This document shows positions 24,310 to 32,451 of a stretch of 64,000 bases of DNA, piece after piece; the stretch's first letter is position 1, and every line of letters begins with the position of its first letter. The DNA lies in assembly GCF_029351045.1 (NCBI RefSeq), contig NZ_JARKIN010000001.1, positions 2,796,001 to 2,860,000 on the forward strand, read 5' to 3'. The notes beneath the pieces are model-generated. The model had not been told where the DNA came from and ran no database searches. It saw only the letters and a list, made by a program, of their open reading frames with translations. Source of the DNA: Streptomyces sp. WMMB303. Lineage in GTDB: Bacteria; Actinomycetota; Actinomycetes; Streptomycetales; Streptomycetaceae. A program made the translations under genes and the position numbers.

Positions 24310-25596
24310 CCGGCGCACCTCCCCGGCCCCCTCCCCCTGCGGCAGCAGCTCGTACGGCGGCAGCAGCCGCGCCGCCTCCTGGTGCAGCACGCGCAACTGG
24401 AGGCGCGCGAAATGGGCACCCATGCACACGTGCGGACCCGCACCGAAAGCCATGTGCGGATTGTGCGCCCGGGCCAGATCCAGCGTGTGCGGCGCTTCGA
24501 AGACCCGCTCGTCGTAGTCGGCGGACGCATGGAAGACCACCACCTTCTCGCCCGCACCGATCCGCCGCCCCGACAGTTCGAGATCCCGGACCGCGGTGCG
24601 CCGGAAACTGAGCACCGGGGTGTGCCAGCGCAACAGCTCTTCCACCGCCACGGCCTGCGCCTGCACCCGCCCGGCCCGCACCAGCTCCCGCAGGGTGCGC
24701 TGGGCGTGCGGGTGCCGCGCCAGTGCGAGCAATCCGCCCGGGGCGGCACTGCGCACCGTGTCGTTGCCCGCGACCGTCAGCAGGAAGAAGAACATCTCCA
24801 GCTCGGCACCCGTCAACTCGTGTGCCAGCGCGGTCATGACATCGTCCGCCGGATGCGCCCGCTTGTGCGCCGCCAACCCGCGCGCGTAGTCGAACATCTC
24901 CTGGAGCATGGCCGGCGACCGCGGATCGGCCGGACGGCCGTCCGGACCGAGCACGGTACGGGCCTGATCCGGGTCCTGGTAGCCGATGATCCGCTCAGTC
25001 CACTCCAGCAGCAGCCCCCGGTCCCCGGCGGGCACCCCCAGCAGATCCGCGAGGTTCAGCAGCGCGAAATCGTCGGTCACCGCAGCCACCAGATCGCAGC
25101 TCCCCCGCTCCCGCGCCTGCCGCAGCGCCCCCGCCAGCAGTCCCCGCGCCCGCTGCCGCACCCGGGCCTCGAACCGCTCCACGCGACGCCGGGTGAAGGC
25201 GCGGCTGACCAGAGTGCGCAGCCGGTTGTGGGCCGGCGGGTCCTGGTTGAGCATCATCCGGCGGATGAACGGGAGATCCTCCGGCGCCGGATCGCGGATC
25301 TGGGTGGCGCCCTCGTACGAGGAGAAGTCACCGGGCGAACGCAGCACCCGCAGAACGTCCGCGTGCCGCGTCACGGCCCAGAAGCCCGGCCCCGCGGGCC
25401 AGCCCAGCACCTCGTACTCCTCCTGCCAGGCCACGGGCTCGTCGTCCCGCAGCGCACGGAACACCTCGTGCGGCAGCCCGCGCGCGTAGCGGCGCGGATC
25501 GAACACGTCCCGGTCGGAGGCCGGTACGCCGGGGTCCGGGGCGGGGTCCGGGACGCCGGGGGCCGGTACGGCGGGGTCCGGGGCGCCGCCGCTCAC
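24250..25596 (-). CDS. Cytochrome P450
   Basis: Soluble bacterial P450, 448 residues. GTG 25596 overlaps the upstream hydrolase stop (GTGA). Heme-thiolate motif FGAGPHVCMG with the axial Cys, I-helix AGNDTVR, and ExxR as EELLR are intact. The first 25 residues are Pro/Asp repeats. No ferredoxin gene is adjacent. Paired with an alpha/beta hydrolase; substrate unknown. Its 3' end overlaps the merR gene tail-to-tail by 60 bp, so antisense transcripts are possible. Confidence 0.92.
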   Translation of the reverse strand: MSGGAPDPAVPAPGVPDPAPDPGVPASDRDVFDPRRYARGLPHEVFRALRDDEPVAWQEEYEVLGWPAGPGFWAVTRHADVLRVLRSPGDFSSYEGATQIRDPAPEDLPFIRRMMLNQDPPAHNRLRTLVSRAFTRRRVERFEARVRQRARGLLAGALRQARERGSCDLVAAVTDDFALLNLADLLGVPAGDRGLLLEWTERIIGYQDPDQARTVLGPDGRPADPRSPAMLQEMFDYARGLAAHKRAHPADDVMTALAHELTGAELEMFFFLLTVAGNDTVRSAAPGGLLALARHPHAQRTLRELVRAGRVQAQAVAVEELLRWHTPVLSFRRTAVRDLELSGRRIGAGEKVVVFHASADYDERVFEAPHTLDLARAHNPHMAFGAGPHVCMGAHFARLQLRVLHQEAARLLPPYELLPQGEGAGEVRRLVSNFIHGVKALPVRLSGA

Positions 25597-26501
25597 GCGC
25601 CCTCCCGCCCGCGCGGGACGCGGTCCCCGCCGGGACCGCCGTCCGGGCCGCCCCCGGGCCGTCCGTCCGCACGCAGAAAGTCCTCCACCGCCCGGACGGT
25701 CTCCAGCGGCGTCTCGTCGAGCGGATAGTGACCGGCGGCGGGCAGCTCCACGAGTTCGGCGGCCGTGTACCAGCGCAGCCATGTGGTGCGGACCACCTCG
25801 GCCGACAGCACCGGATCGCCGTCCCCGACCACCAGCCGCACCGGCACCCGGCACCCCCGCACCTCCCCGTGGAAATCCTCCAGGGCCCAGGAGTCCAGCC
25901 AGCGGCGGAACGCGGCCGGATCGGTGCACGAGACCGACCGCTCGACCATCAGATCCAGCCAGGCGTCCGGGCGGCGGTTGCCGGTGGTGTAGTCGATGAT
26001 CGCCCTGCGGTTGGCCGGGCGTTGTGCGGCCTCGGCGAACAGCTCCCACTGCTCGCCCCGCAGCGGCACCCCGCTCGCGGGCACCGGCGCGATCCCGACC
26101 ATCCGCCGCACCCGCTCGGGCGCCGCCAGCACGACGCGCTGCATCACGGCCGCGCCCATCGAGTGCCCGACCAGGGAGAACCGCTCCCAGCCGAGCGCGT
26201 CCGCCAGCGCCAGCACGTCCCAGGCGGCCTCACCCGCCGTACAGGCACCCGGCACGTCCCGCGCCTCGCCGTAGCCGCGCAGATCCGGAACGGCGTAGCT
26301 GAACGTGGCGCGGTCGAGCACCTCGAGCACCGGCGCATAGGCACGCCGGTCCGCGAACCAGCCGTGCACGGCGATCACATGGTGCGCACCGTCGCCGATC
26401 CGGGTGGCGGGCAAGGTGACGGCACCGGCGCCCGTCCCGTCCGCTCCTGTGCCGTCCGTTCCCGTTCCGTCCTCGGCTCCGCACTCCGCGGCAGCGTCCA
26501 T
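25593..26501 (-). CDS. Alpha/beta hydrolase
   Basis: 302 residues from ATG 26501 (GGGGAGG upstream). Motifs: IAVHGWFADRR, nucleophile elbow GHSMGA, acid VGDGDPVL and His in AAGHYPL. The N-terminal 25 residues are an odd Gly/Thr/Asp-rich repeat (GTGTDGTGADGTGAG), and the C-terminal end is Gly/Pro-rich. Translationally coupled to the P450. Confidence 0.88.
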   Translation of the reverse strand: MDAAAECGAEDGTGTDGTGADGTGAGAVTLPATRIGDGAHHVIAVHGWFADRRAYAPVLEVLDRATFSYAVPDLRGYGEARDVPGACTAGEAAWDVLALADALGWERFSLVGHSMGAAVMQRVVLAAPERVRRMVGIAPVPASGVPLRGEQWELFAEAAQRPANRRAIIDYTTGNRRPDAWLDLMVERSVSCTDPAAFRRWLDSWALEDFHGEVRGCRVPVRLVVGDGDPVLSAEVVRTTWLRWYTAAELVELPAAGHYPLDETPLETVRAVEDFLRADGRPGGGPDGGPGGDRVPRGREGA

Positions 26502-26658
26502 GGCGGCCTCCCCTGGGGACGGCGGGGCCCTCGCCCCACCGGCTCCACGGTGGCCCGGCCCGCACCGGCCGCACAAGACCACGGCACCCGCCTACGTCCC
26601 GGCCACGCCGCGGTGTCACGAGCACCCCGCGACGGCCGCGGAGAGACGCGGCCCGGTT

Positions 26659-26711
26659 CGGAAGCAGCCGGGCTCAGGCCCCGGTCCGGAAGCAGCCGGG
26701 CTCAGGCCCCG
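26659..26711. repeat. 25-bp direct repeat at the end of the xth fragment
   Basis: A 25-bp word starting CGGAAGCAGCCGGGCTCAGG occurs at 26659-26683 and 26687-26711, offset 28 bp. The second copy contains the stop codon of the displaced exonuclease fragment, so the duplication happened at the edge of that relic. Confidence 0.75.
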
Positions 26712-26806
26712 TAGTCGACGGTCACCGGCGCGTGGTCGCTCCACCGCTCGGCGTGCGTGGCCGCCCGCTCCACGTACGCCTTCACCGCACGCCCTGCCAG
26801 GCCTTC
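26702..26806 (-). pseudogene. Displaced 3' fragment of an exonuclease III gene
   Basis: Minus-strand translation gives about 33 residues, GLAGRAVKAYVERAATHAER and so on to WSDHAPVTVDYGA then stop. It aligns almost residue for residue with the C-terminus of the intact xthA at 29728 (GLASRAVKAYVERAASHAER). Nothing upstream of Gly-Leu-Ala matches. The DNA of the two copies differs at roughly a quarter of positions, so this is an old or foreign copy rather than a recent duplication. It marks the left edge of the accessory patch. Confidence 0.85.
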
Positions 26807-26840
26807 GACGTGATCATCTGGTGGCGGCTGGGGGTAGGGC

Positions 26841-27698
26841 TCAGCCGTGTGCTGAACCGCCCCGCACGGCGGTGACCAGCCAGGAACTGCTCCGCAGCCA
26901 CACGCCGTCGTCCGCCTCGTGGCGCTGCAGGACGGCCGTCAGCGCCTGACGCGCCGCCGCCTGCGCAGGCGGGGTCACCTGGTCGAGCAAGTGACGGCCA
27001 GGGCCGGAGTCCAGCAGGAATGCCGCAGCGTCCGCCGCGTCGGCACCCCACCTGCCCGCGGCCTCGATGCGCTGCACGTCCAGGCGGTCGAACCCGCCAG
27101 CGGCGACCAGGTCGCGGATGCGGCCGGGATCCGTCAGGGAGAACATGCCGGGGCTTCCGGCCTTCCCGAACCCGCCGAGCGGCAGGATGTCATTGAGTGA
27201 GGCCAACGCGGCAAGCCACTCGTTGGTCTCGGCCTCAGCCGCGCAGATAAAGGCCAGCCGGCCGTCGGGGCGCAGCGCGCGGTGAAGGTTGGCGAACGCG
27301 GCGGCGGGGTCGGTGAAGAAGGTCATCCCGTACCGGCTGATGACCGCATCGAACGCCCCGTCGTCCAGGGGGTGGACCTGGGCGTCGCCCTGCACGAAGG
27401 CCACGTTCTCGACGCCCTCGCGTACGGCGCTTGCCCGCGCCCTGTCCAGCATCGGCCCCGAGATGTCCAGGCCGAGCGCCCGGCCGCGTGCGGCACGCCG
27501 GGCCGCGAGGCGGGTGGTGCGGCCGACTCCGCAGCCGATGTCCAGCACGGTGTCGGACTCGCGGACGGCCGCGGCGTCCAGCAAGGGCTGGTTGAAGCCG
27601 TCGTTGACGGCGTCCCAGCGCTCCTGGTTGCGGGCCCACTGCGCGCCCTCGTATCCGTTCCACGCCTCGGCCTGCGCGGTGTTGGCGAACTGCCCCAT
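26841..27698 (-). CDS. Class I SAM-dependent methyltransferase
   Basis: 285 residues, ATG 27698 after GGAGGGAG. SAM motif I is VLDIGCGVGRTT, with an acidic residue at the end of the next strand (LGLDISGPML) and GDAQVHPLDDGAFD in the motif II region. It resembles the UbiE/COQ5-like small-molecule group; no substrate can be assigned. Divergent from a TetR gene over two palindromes, hence probably its main target. In some families this pairing gives drug self-resistance, but nothing here proves that. Confidence 0.85.
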   Translation of the reverse strand: MGQFANTAQAEAWNGYEGAQWARNQERWDAVNDGFNQPLLDAAAVRESDTVLDIGCGVGRTTRLAARRAARGRALGLDISGPMLDRARASAVREGVENVAFVQGDAQVHPLDDGAFDAVISRYGMTFFTDPAAAFANLHRALRPDGRLAFICAAEAETNEWLAALASLNDILPLGGFGKAGSPGMFSLTDPGRIRDLVAAGGFDRLDVQRIEAAGRWGADAADAAAFLLDSGPGRHLLDQVTPPAQAAARQALTAVLQRHEADDGVWLRSSSWLVTAVRGGSAHG

Positions 27699-27747
27699 GG
27701 GTGAACTCCCTCCCGCCGGGACGCGACAGGGCGCCCCGGCCCTAGAA

Positions 27748-27786
27748 TGGGCAAGTGCCCAAATAGTATGGGCGAGCGCCCATACT
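27748..27786. promoter_or_regulatory. Two palindromic operators between methyltransferase and tetR
   Basis: Site 1: TGGGCA-AG-TGCCCA (27748-27761). Site 2: AGTATGGGCG-AG-CGCCCATACT (27765-27786). Both share the core TGGGC-N4-GCCCA and their centres are 21 bp apart, two helical turns, so repressor dimers would bind the same face. -10-like TAGAAT (27743-27748) and TAGTAT (27764-27769) lie in or beside the sites. Confidence 0.75.
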
Positions 27787-27814
27787 TGCAACGGGTCGAG
27801 GGAAAGGGGCTGTT

Positions 27815-28402
27815 GTGTCACCTCGTGGAGTGACGATTCCGGACCTGCGCGAGCGGCTGTTCGCGGCCGCGGAACGGGTGGTGGCCCGTGACGGCGCCGC
27901 GGCCCTGACCAGCCGCGGGGTCACAGCGGAGGCCGACTGCGCCAAGGGCGTCCTGCACACCCACTTCGCCGGCCTGGACGAGTTCGTCGCCGAGCTGGTC
28001 CTGGACCGCTTCGCGCGCAGCGCCCGCCACGCCGAGGCCCTGGAGGCCAAAGTGGGGCAGGCCACGGTCGCCGAGAACCTCCAAGAGGTCGTCGGGGCCC
28101 TGCTGGACTCCCTTCCGCCCGCGGTGGTGGGCCTGGCGATGACCCGCCCCGGGGCCGTGTCGCACACCCGCGACGGCTTCCAGTCCGGCGCACCGGCGTT
28201 CGATGCGATCCAGCACGCCGTCTCCGACTACCTCCAAGCGGAACAGGATGCCGGCCGGTTTGCTGCCGACAGCGACGTCGGTGCCATTGCGCTCGCGCTC
28301 GTCGGCACGACCCACCACCTGTTGATGATCCGCAACTTCGCACCGGCCACGGACACCGCGGAGACCGTGAAGCGGCTGCTGGCTGTCCTTACCGGCAGCT
28401 GA
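27815..28402 (+). CDS. TetR-family transcriptional regulator
   Basis: 195 residues from GTG 27815. The N-terminal HTH reads LTSRGVTAEADCAKGVLHTHFAGLDEF (split over residues about 30-60). The C-terminal ligand domain is all-helical. Likely represses itself and the divergent methyltransferase through the twin palindromes. Lies in the accessory patch flanked by gene relics. Confidence 0.87.
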   Translation: MSPRGVTIPDLRERLFAAAERVVARDGAAALTSRGVTAEADCAKGVLHTHFAGLDEFVAELVLDRFARSARHAEALEAKVGQATVAENLQEVVGALLDSLPPAVVGLAMTRPGAVSHTRDGFQSGAPAFDAIQHAVSDYLQAEQDAGRFAADSDVGAIALALVGTTHHLLMIRNFAPATDTAETVKRLLAVLTGS

Positions 28403-28775
28403 GCGCCGGTCGCCGCCTTCGATTCCCTGTGCTGTCCGGTTCCAGGGTCCTTGGGCACGCTTGCCAGGGGCACAGCCGTGTGGTCGGGACTCACGGCCCG
28501 GTTGCGCCGTGAGAGGGCGGTTCGTGATCTGATGTCCGTTCCCCGATGAGACCAGGGCATGAGATCAGGGCAGGTCTGCTGGTCACGGGGCTCGGTCGAT
28601 TACTGCTTCCTGGAGAAGCTGTCCGTGTCGATCTCGGCGAGGACGCCGAGATCGACCAGGCGTTTCAGCTTGCGGCCGGGCCCTGCTTGCGGCCCGGCCT
28701 CCACCTCGCCGGATCCCGGCCGGTCGTGGAGGCTGGGGCCCCGGCGGCCGACCGGCAACCACCCGCGCCACCAGT
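28403..28775. other. Non-coding or decayed stretch with a 13-bp hairpin
   Basis: No intact gene is convincing here. A perfect stem GTCGATCTCGGCG/CGCCGAGATCGAC with loop AGGA spans 28627-28656; on the minus strand it lies in a short open stretch ending LVDLGVLAEIDTDSFSRKQ that I cannot assign. Probably remnant DNA next to the transposase relic. Confidence 0.4.
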
Positions 28776-29193
28776 CGTCGACCACGCTGTACCGGGCGGT
28801 GCGCCGGGCCCTGTCCCCCGGCCAGCAGGCCGGGCTGGCGGGCACGGCGGGCCTTCGACGTGTTCGTCCAGCGCCTGGCGCGGCACTGCAATGCCGCCTG
28901 GGAGGGCGACCACAGTTGCGTGCCGGCGCGGGTGTGTGTGGAGGATCAGCCCGCTCAGCCTTGGGTGACCAGGTACATCAGCTGCGCTACCCAAGTCATC
29001 ATGGGGACGACGGTGACGCCCCATACTCCCCGGGAACGCGGTGCTGGCGGCGCCGCGCACGGCAGTGGACCGCACCTGGCTCTTCGGCCCGGCTGGCGGC
29101 CTGCCGCGCCTGATCCGCGTGGACCGCAGCAAGGATTTCTTGTGCACCACCGTGGCCTCGGCCCTGGCTGCCTTCGAGGCAGGCGTCGAGTGC
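28776..29193 (+). pseudogene. Degenerate Mu-type (rve/DDE) transposase
   Basis: Three plus-strand reading frames together give a recognisable Mu-like transposase core. The pieces are AVRRALSPGQQAGLAG, then after a frameshift AFDVFVQRLARHCNAAWEGD and PWVTRYISCATQVIMGTTV, then after a second frameshift near 29038 AVLAAPRTAVDRT and GGLPRLIRVDRSKDFL. The last matches the conserved VDRGKDFLS block of this family. The C-terminal catalytic Glu region is missing. Dead element. It explains how foreign genes reached this spot. Confidence 0.75.
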
Positions 29194-29270
29194 CTGATCG
29201 TCGATCATGGTCGTGTGGTGGAGAACGCGTCTCGTTCAGCGATCATCAGCGACCGGGCCACCCTCCCGCC

Positions 29271-29463
29271 ATGACCGATCCCACCCGATACAGCACTCCA
29301 CCGATCGAACTGCCGCTGCATCTGGACAGGGAGCCGGACCCCATCGACGGGTGCGGGTTGCGTCGAACTCTCCGCCGTATGGGATCGCGCTCGCATCGTG
29401 GTCGACTGGACCACCGTGAGTGACTGCAATGTCTGCATGCGGCGCCACCCCGAGGGGCACTGA
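29271..29463 (+). pseudogene. Frameshifted small element-associated gene
   Basis: ATG 29271 opens MTDPTRYSTPPIELPLHL and EPDPIDGCG. The frame must then shift near 29352 to read CVELSAVWDRARIVVDW and SDCNVCMRRHPEGH followed by TGA at 29461-29463. Small Streptomyces proteins with this CxxC-plus-SDCN-RRHP layout are common on integrative elements and plasmids. The stop overlaps the ATG of the next relic (TGATG). Confidence 0.55.
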
Positions 29464-29700
29464 TGGTCACCTGCGCGGACATCGGCAAACCGGTCAGAGA
29501 CGATGCCGGTCGGATCGGCATGGTGCGCCGACGTGATCCGGAACTACGAAAGCCCCTCCGAGTCACCCGGAGAGCACCGCCGGCGCCCCACGGCGTTCTT
29601 GCGGCCTGAGGGTGGGGGTAGGGGTGGGCTGGTCCGCCCAGCAGTGTCCGGCGCGCGACGCCCACCAGGCGGCCTCGTCCAGCGACGGCGAGCAACACAC
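29463..29700 (+). pseudogene. Second frameshifted small element-associated gene
   Basis: ATG 29463 reads MVTCADIGKPVRDDAGRIGM. A shift then gives ADVIRNYESPSESPGEHRRR and PTAFLRPEGGGRG, after which similarity is lost. The pattern GKPVRDxxGRxG ... RPTAFLRPEGGGREW is typical of short proteins coded beside the previous type in actinomycete mobile elements. Broken by at least two indels. Confidence 0.55.
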
Positions 29701-29727
29701 CCGGACCAGGCTTTCCGCTGCCGCTCC

Positions 29728-30531
29728 CTACAGGTCGAAGACAGCGGTCACGGGCGCGTGATCACTCCACCGTTCGGCATGGCTCGCAGCCCGCTCCACA
29801 TACGCCTTCACGGCACGTGAGGCCAGGCCCGGCGTACTGCAAACTAGGTCGATGCGCCATCCCGTGTCGTTGTCGAAGGCACGGCCCCGGTACGACCACC
29901 ACGAGTACGGGCCCGCGACATCCGGATGGAGCGCCCGGACGACATCCGTGCAGCCGCCGTCCTGCGGGTCGAGGACGCGGGAGAGCCAGGCGCGCTCCTC
30001 GGGCAGGAACCCGGAGCTCTTCTTGTTGCCGCGCCAGTTCTTCAGGTCGGCCTCCTGGTGGGCGATGTTCCAGTCGCCGCAGACCAGCACCTCACGCCCG
30101 GCCGCCGCCGCCCGCTCCCGCAGATCGCGCAGGTAGGGCAGGAAGGCCGCCATGAAGCGCTCCTTCTCGTCCTGCCGCTCGGTGCCGACCTCCCCCGAGG
30201 GCAGATAGAGGCTCGCGACGGTCAGACCGGGCAGGTCCGCCTCCAGGTACCGGCCGGACTCCTCGAACTCGGGTGCGCCGAAGCCGACCCGCACGCTGTC
30301 GGGCTCGCGGCGGGTGAGCAGCGCCACACCGGCCCTGCCCTTCGCGGAGGACGGTGCCCAGAAGGCGTGCCACCCCTCCGGGTACCGCACCGCCTCGGGC
30401 AGTTGCTCGGGCTCTGCGCGGACTTCCTGGAGGCAGACCACGTCCGCGTCGGTGGCCGCCAGCCAGTCCGCGTACCCCTTCTTCGCCGCGGCCCGCAATC
30501 CGTTCACGTTGACCGTGCTCACCTTGTGCAC
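29728..30531 (-). CDS. xthA: Exodeoxyribonuclease III / AP endonuclease
   Basis: 267-residue EEP-family nuclease acting in base-excision repair at abasic sites and blocked 3' ends. GTG 30531 (MHKVSTVNVNGLRAA). Conserved residues: Asn in VNVNG, Glu in CLQEVRAE, GDWNIAH, and the C-terminal catalytic SDHAP. Full length and intact. The displaced tail at 26702 shows that this locus, or a sister copy, was cut by an insertion. Confidence 0.94.
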   Translation of the reverse strand: MHKVSTVNVNGLRAAAKKGYADWLAATDADVVCLQEVRAEPEQLPEAVRYPEGWHAFWAPSSAKGRAGVALLTRREPDSVRVGFGAPEFEESGRYLEADLPGLTVASLYLPSGEVGTERQDEKERFMAAFLPYLRDLRERAAAAGREVLVCGDWNIAHQEADLKNWRGNKKSSGFLPEERAWLSRVLDPQDGGCTDVVRALHPDVAGPYSWWSYRGRAFDNDTGWRIDLVCSTPGLASRAVKAYVERAASHAERWSDHAPVTAVFDL

Positions 30532-30936
30532 AACATGCTCCTCATCGGTACGCGCATCCGTCGCACCCTATGCCGGAGCAGCCTGCGGTCGACCGCGCCG
30601 CTGACGCCGTCCCGCGTCTCCGGTGCCTGTCCTCGGCGCACGGGCGGCTCGGTCTGTGACTGACGACACGGAGCAGCGGTGATCGGGACATGACCAGCCG
30701 ATGCCACCGCACCGACCGCACAGCGAGCGGCTCCCGCCGCGGGCTGCGGCCGGGACGGGGGCGTCCTGTCGGTGCGCTACCGGCGAGCCGGCCGTCGGCC
30801 ACGCCCGCCACGAACGCGGCCCGCTGCTCGGCGCCGAAGGTGAGCGGCGGGCCGGTCGTCCTTGCTGCCGCGGGCGAGGGTCCCGTACGTCCGCCCGGCT
30901 GCTCGCCCGCGCGTCCGTCCGCTCTACCATGCCCGC
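30532..30936. other. Intergenic region between xthA and the GNAT gene
   Basis: 405 bp holding the divergent promoters of the two flanking genes. No convincing gene, palindrome or known motif was found. A short minus-strand stretch (LTFGAEQRAAFVAGVADG) looks faintly like a DUF397 end but has no usable start. Confidence 0.4.
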
Positions 30937-31449
30937 ATGCAGATCGTTCCCGTCGGTTACGACCACCCGGACGCGCGGAAGCTCAGCGACCTGGTGCTCC
31001 AGGAGTACGCGCTGCGCTACGGCGACCCGGAGGGCGACGCGACGCCGCTGGACCCGTCGATGTTCCAGCCGCCGCGCGGGCTGTATCTGCTGGCCTACGA
31101 CGCGCAGCAGCGGCCGGTCGCCACCGGCGCCTGGCGCGCGCGGGACGCCGCGCACGGGCCGGACGAGGAGGACGAGAACTACGCGGACGGCGACGCCGAG
31201 CTCAAGCGGATGTTCGTCGTGCCCGAGGTGCGCGGCGAGGGCCTCGCACGTCGGATCCTGGCGCTGCTGGAGGACGACGCCCGGGAGGCGGGCCGTACCC
31301 GGGTGGTGTTGGAGACCGGGTTGCAGCAGCCGGAAGCCATCGCGCTGTACACGTCATCGGGCTATGTGCCGGCCCCCGCGAAGTTCGGCCACTATCGGTT
31401 CCACACGGAAAGCCGCTGCTTCGTCAAACCGCTGCGCGGAGCCGGCTGA
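30937..31449 (+). CDS. GNAT-family N-acetyltransferase
   Basis: 170 residues, ATG 30937. Acetyl-CoA binding motif A is MFVVPEVRGEGLARRIL; motif B covers LYTSSGYVP. The N-terminal part (KLSDLVLQEYALRYGDPEGD) is typical of a common actinomycete single-domain subgroup. Substrate unknown; monocistronic. Confidence 0.88.
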   Translation: MQIVPVGYDHPDARKLSDLVLQEYALRYGDPEGDATPLDPSMFQPPRGLYLLAYDAQQRPVATGAWRARDAAHGPDEEDENYADGDAELKRMFVVPEVRGEGLARRILALLEDDAREAGRTRVVLETGLQQPEAIALYTSSGYVPAPAKFGHYRFHTESRCFVKPLRGAG

Positions 31450-31485
31450 CGGTACCGGAGCCCGCAGGGCCGTCCGACAGCCCGG

Positions 31486-32256
31486 TCAGCAGACGGGCGT
31501 GGTGCCCTCTCCGCTCACATCCTCCAACCCGGTCACGTCCCCGGTCCCCCCTCTGGCGAAGTCGGCGGCCTGCGCGATGCCGATCTCCTCGACCGAGACG
31601 ACCCGCACCCCGGGTTCCGCGGCGTCGGGGCCGCCCCCGGCCAGACGCGCGGTCAGTGCCCGGCCGGGCGGCAGTTCGATCCACCGGTCCGCGCCGGTCC
31701 CCCGCAGGGCCGCCGTGACGGCCTCGTACCGGACCGGGAGCGCGACGGAGCGGGCCAGGTCGTCGAAGACGGCGTTGGCGTCGCCGTGCAGGCACAGACC
31801 GCTGGTGCCGGCCACGTAGGGCAGCGCGTGGTGACGGCGCGGCACCGTGGCCAGGTGCTGTGCCATCCGGATGCCCAGATCGTGCGGAGGCTCCTCCGCC
31901 CGCTCCACGAGTTCGGCACGCAGCCGCACCGCCCGCAGGGCCTCCGGGAAGGTGAGCAGTCCTGCGACGACGGCCGCCGCGTAGCCGCCGAGCCCGTGGC
32001 CCGCCACGGCGGCCGGAAGGACCTCCTCGTCCTCGACCAGCGCTCTGGCGCCGGCCACGCCGGCGACCAGCAGGCTCACGTGCCGTGCCACCTCGGACCC
32101 GGCCAGCGCCTCGGCGGTGTCCAGCTCCGCGACGCCTCCCGGATGGCCCCACTCGGCCTCGGCCAGCACGGTCGCCGAGCCGGCCGTGTCCGGCAGCCGG
32201 TGCAGCATGCCGGCCCGCAGCGAGTCCGGGCCGGGAAAGAGGAACGCGACGCTCAT
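31486..32256 (-). CDS. MdcH/FabD-like acyltransferase-fold protein lacking the catalytic serine
   Basis: 256 residues, ATG 32256. The order of motifs fits the malonate decarboxylase epsilon subunit MdcH: FLFPGPDSLRAGML at the N-terminus, an elbow region, the conserved Arg in RAVRLRAEL and PPGRALTARL near the end. The nucleophile elbow, normally GHSxG, reads AGHGLGGY: Ser is replaced by Gly (codon GGG). No other mdc gene is nearby. Either an inactive pseudoenzyme or a scaffold/regulatory relative. Confidence 0.7.
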   Translation of the reverse strand: MSVAFLFPGPDSLRAGMLHRLPDTAGSATVLAEAEWGHPGGVAELDTAEALAGSEVARHVSLLVAGVAGARALVEDEEVLPAAVAGHGLGGYAAAVVAGLLTFPEALRAVRLRAELVERAEEPPHDLGIRMAQHLATVPRRHHALPYVAGTSGLCLHGDANAVFDDLARSVALPVRYEAVTAALRGTGADRWIELPPGRALTARLAGGGPDAAEPGVRVVSVEEIGIAQAADFARGGTGDVTGLEDVSGEGTTPVC

Positions 32257-32451
32257 GGGACAAGCCTCACCCGCCGCACCCCGCCGGTGCCAGTCGCAGC
32301 ACCGTACGGATCGCGCGGCGGAGGGCGGCCCCGGGCGAGATCGGCCGGAGAATCCCGCCGCAGCAGCCGTCGCCGGGGCGAATCCGCAGGTCACACGGGT
32401 ACTGCCGGACTGGGGATGCCGGAGCCCGCGAGAGCGCGGATCGTGGGTCGT

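Noticed and set aside
19771..28402. Secondary-metabolite biosynthetic cluster (P450, monooxygenase, methyltransferase, hydrolases)
   Set aside because: No core scaffold enzyme (PKS, NRPS, terpene synthase or RiPP precursor); the genes form separate small operons with their own regulators.
28600..28845. Minus-strand 81-residue frame ending LVDLGVLAEIDTDSFSRKQ
   Set aside because: No recognisable domain or ribosome binding site; it overlaps a 13-bp hairpin inside a region of gene relics.
26800..28862. 13-bp word GGCCTTCGACGTG at 26800 and 28850 as possible attachment sites
   Set aside because: A 13-bp match is expected by chance in GC-rich DNA of this size, and no integrase is present.
30780..30860. 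DUF397-like minus-strand fragment
   Set aside because: Only a faint LTFGAEQRAAFVAGV similarity, no start codon or partner XRE gene; left as non-coding.
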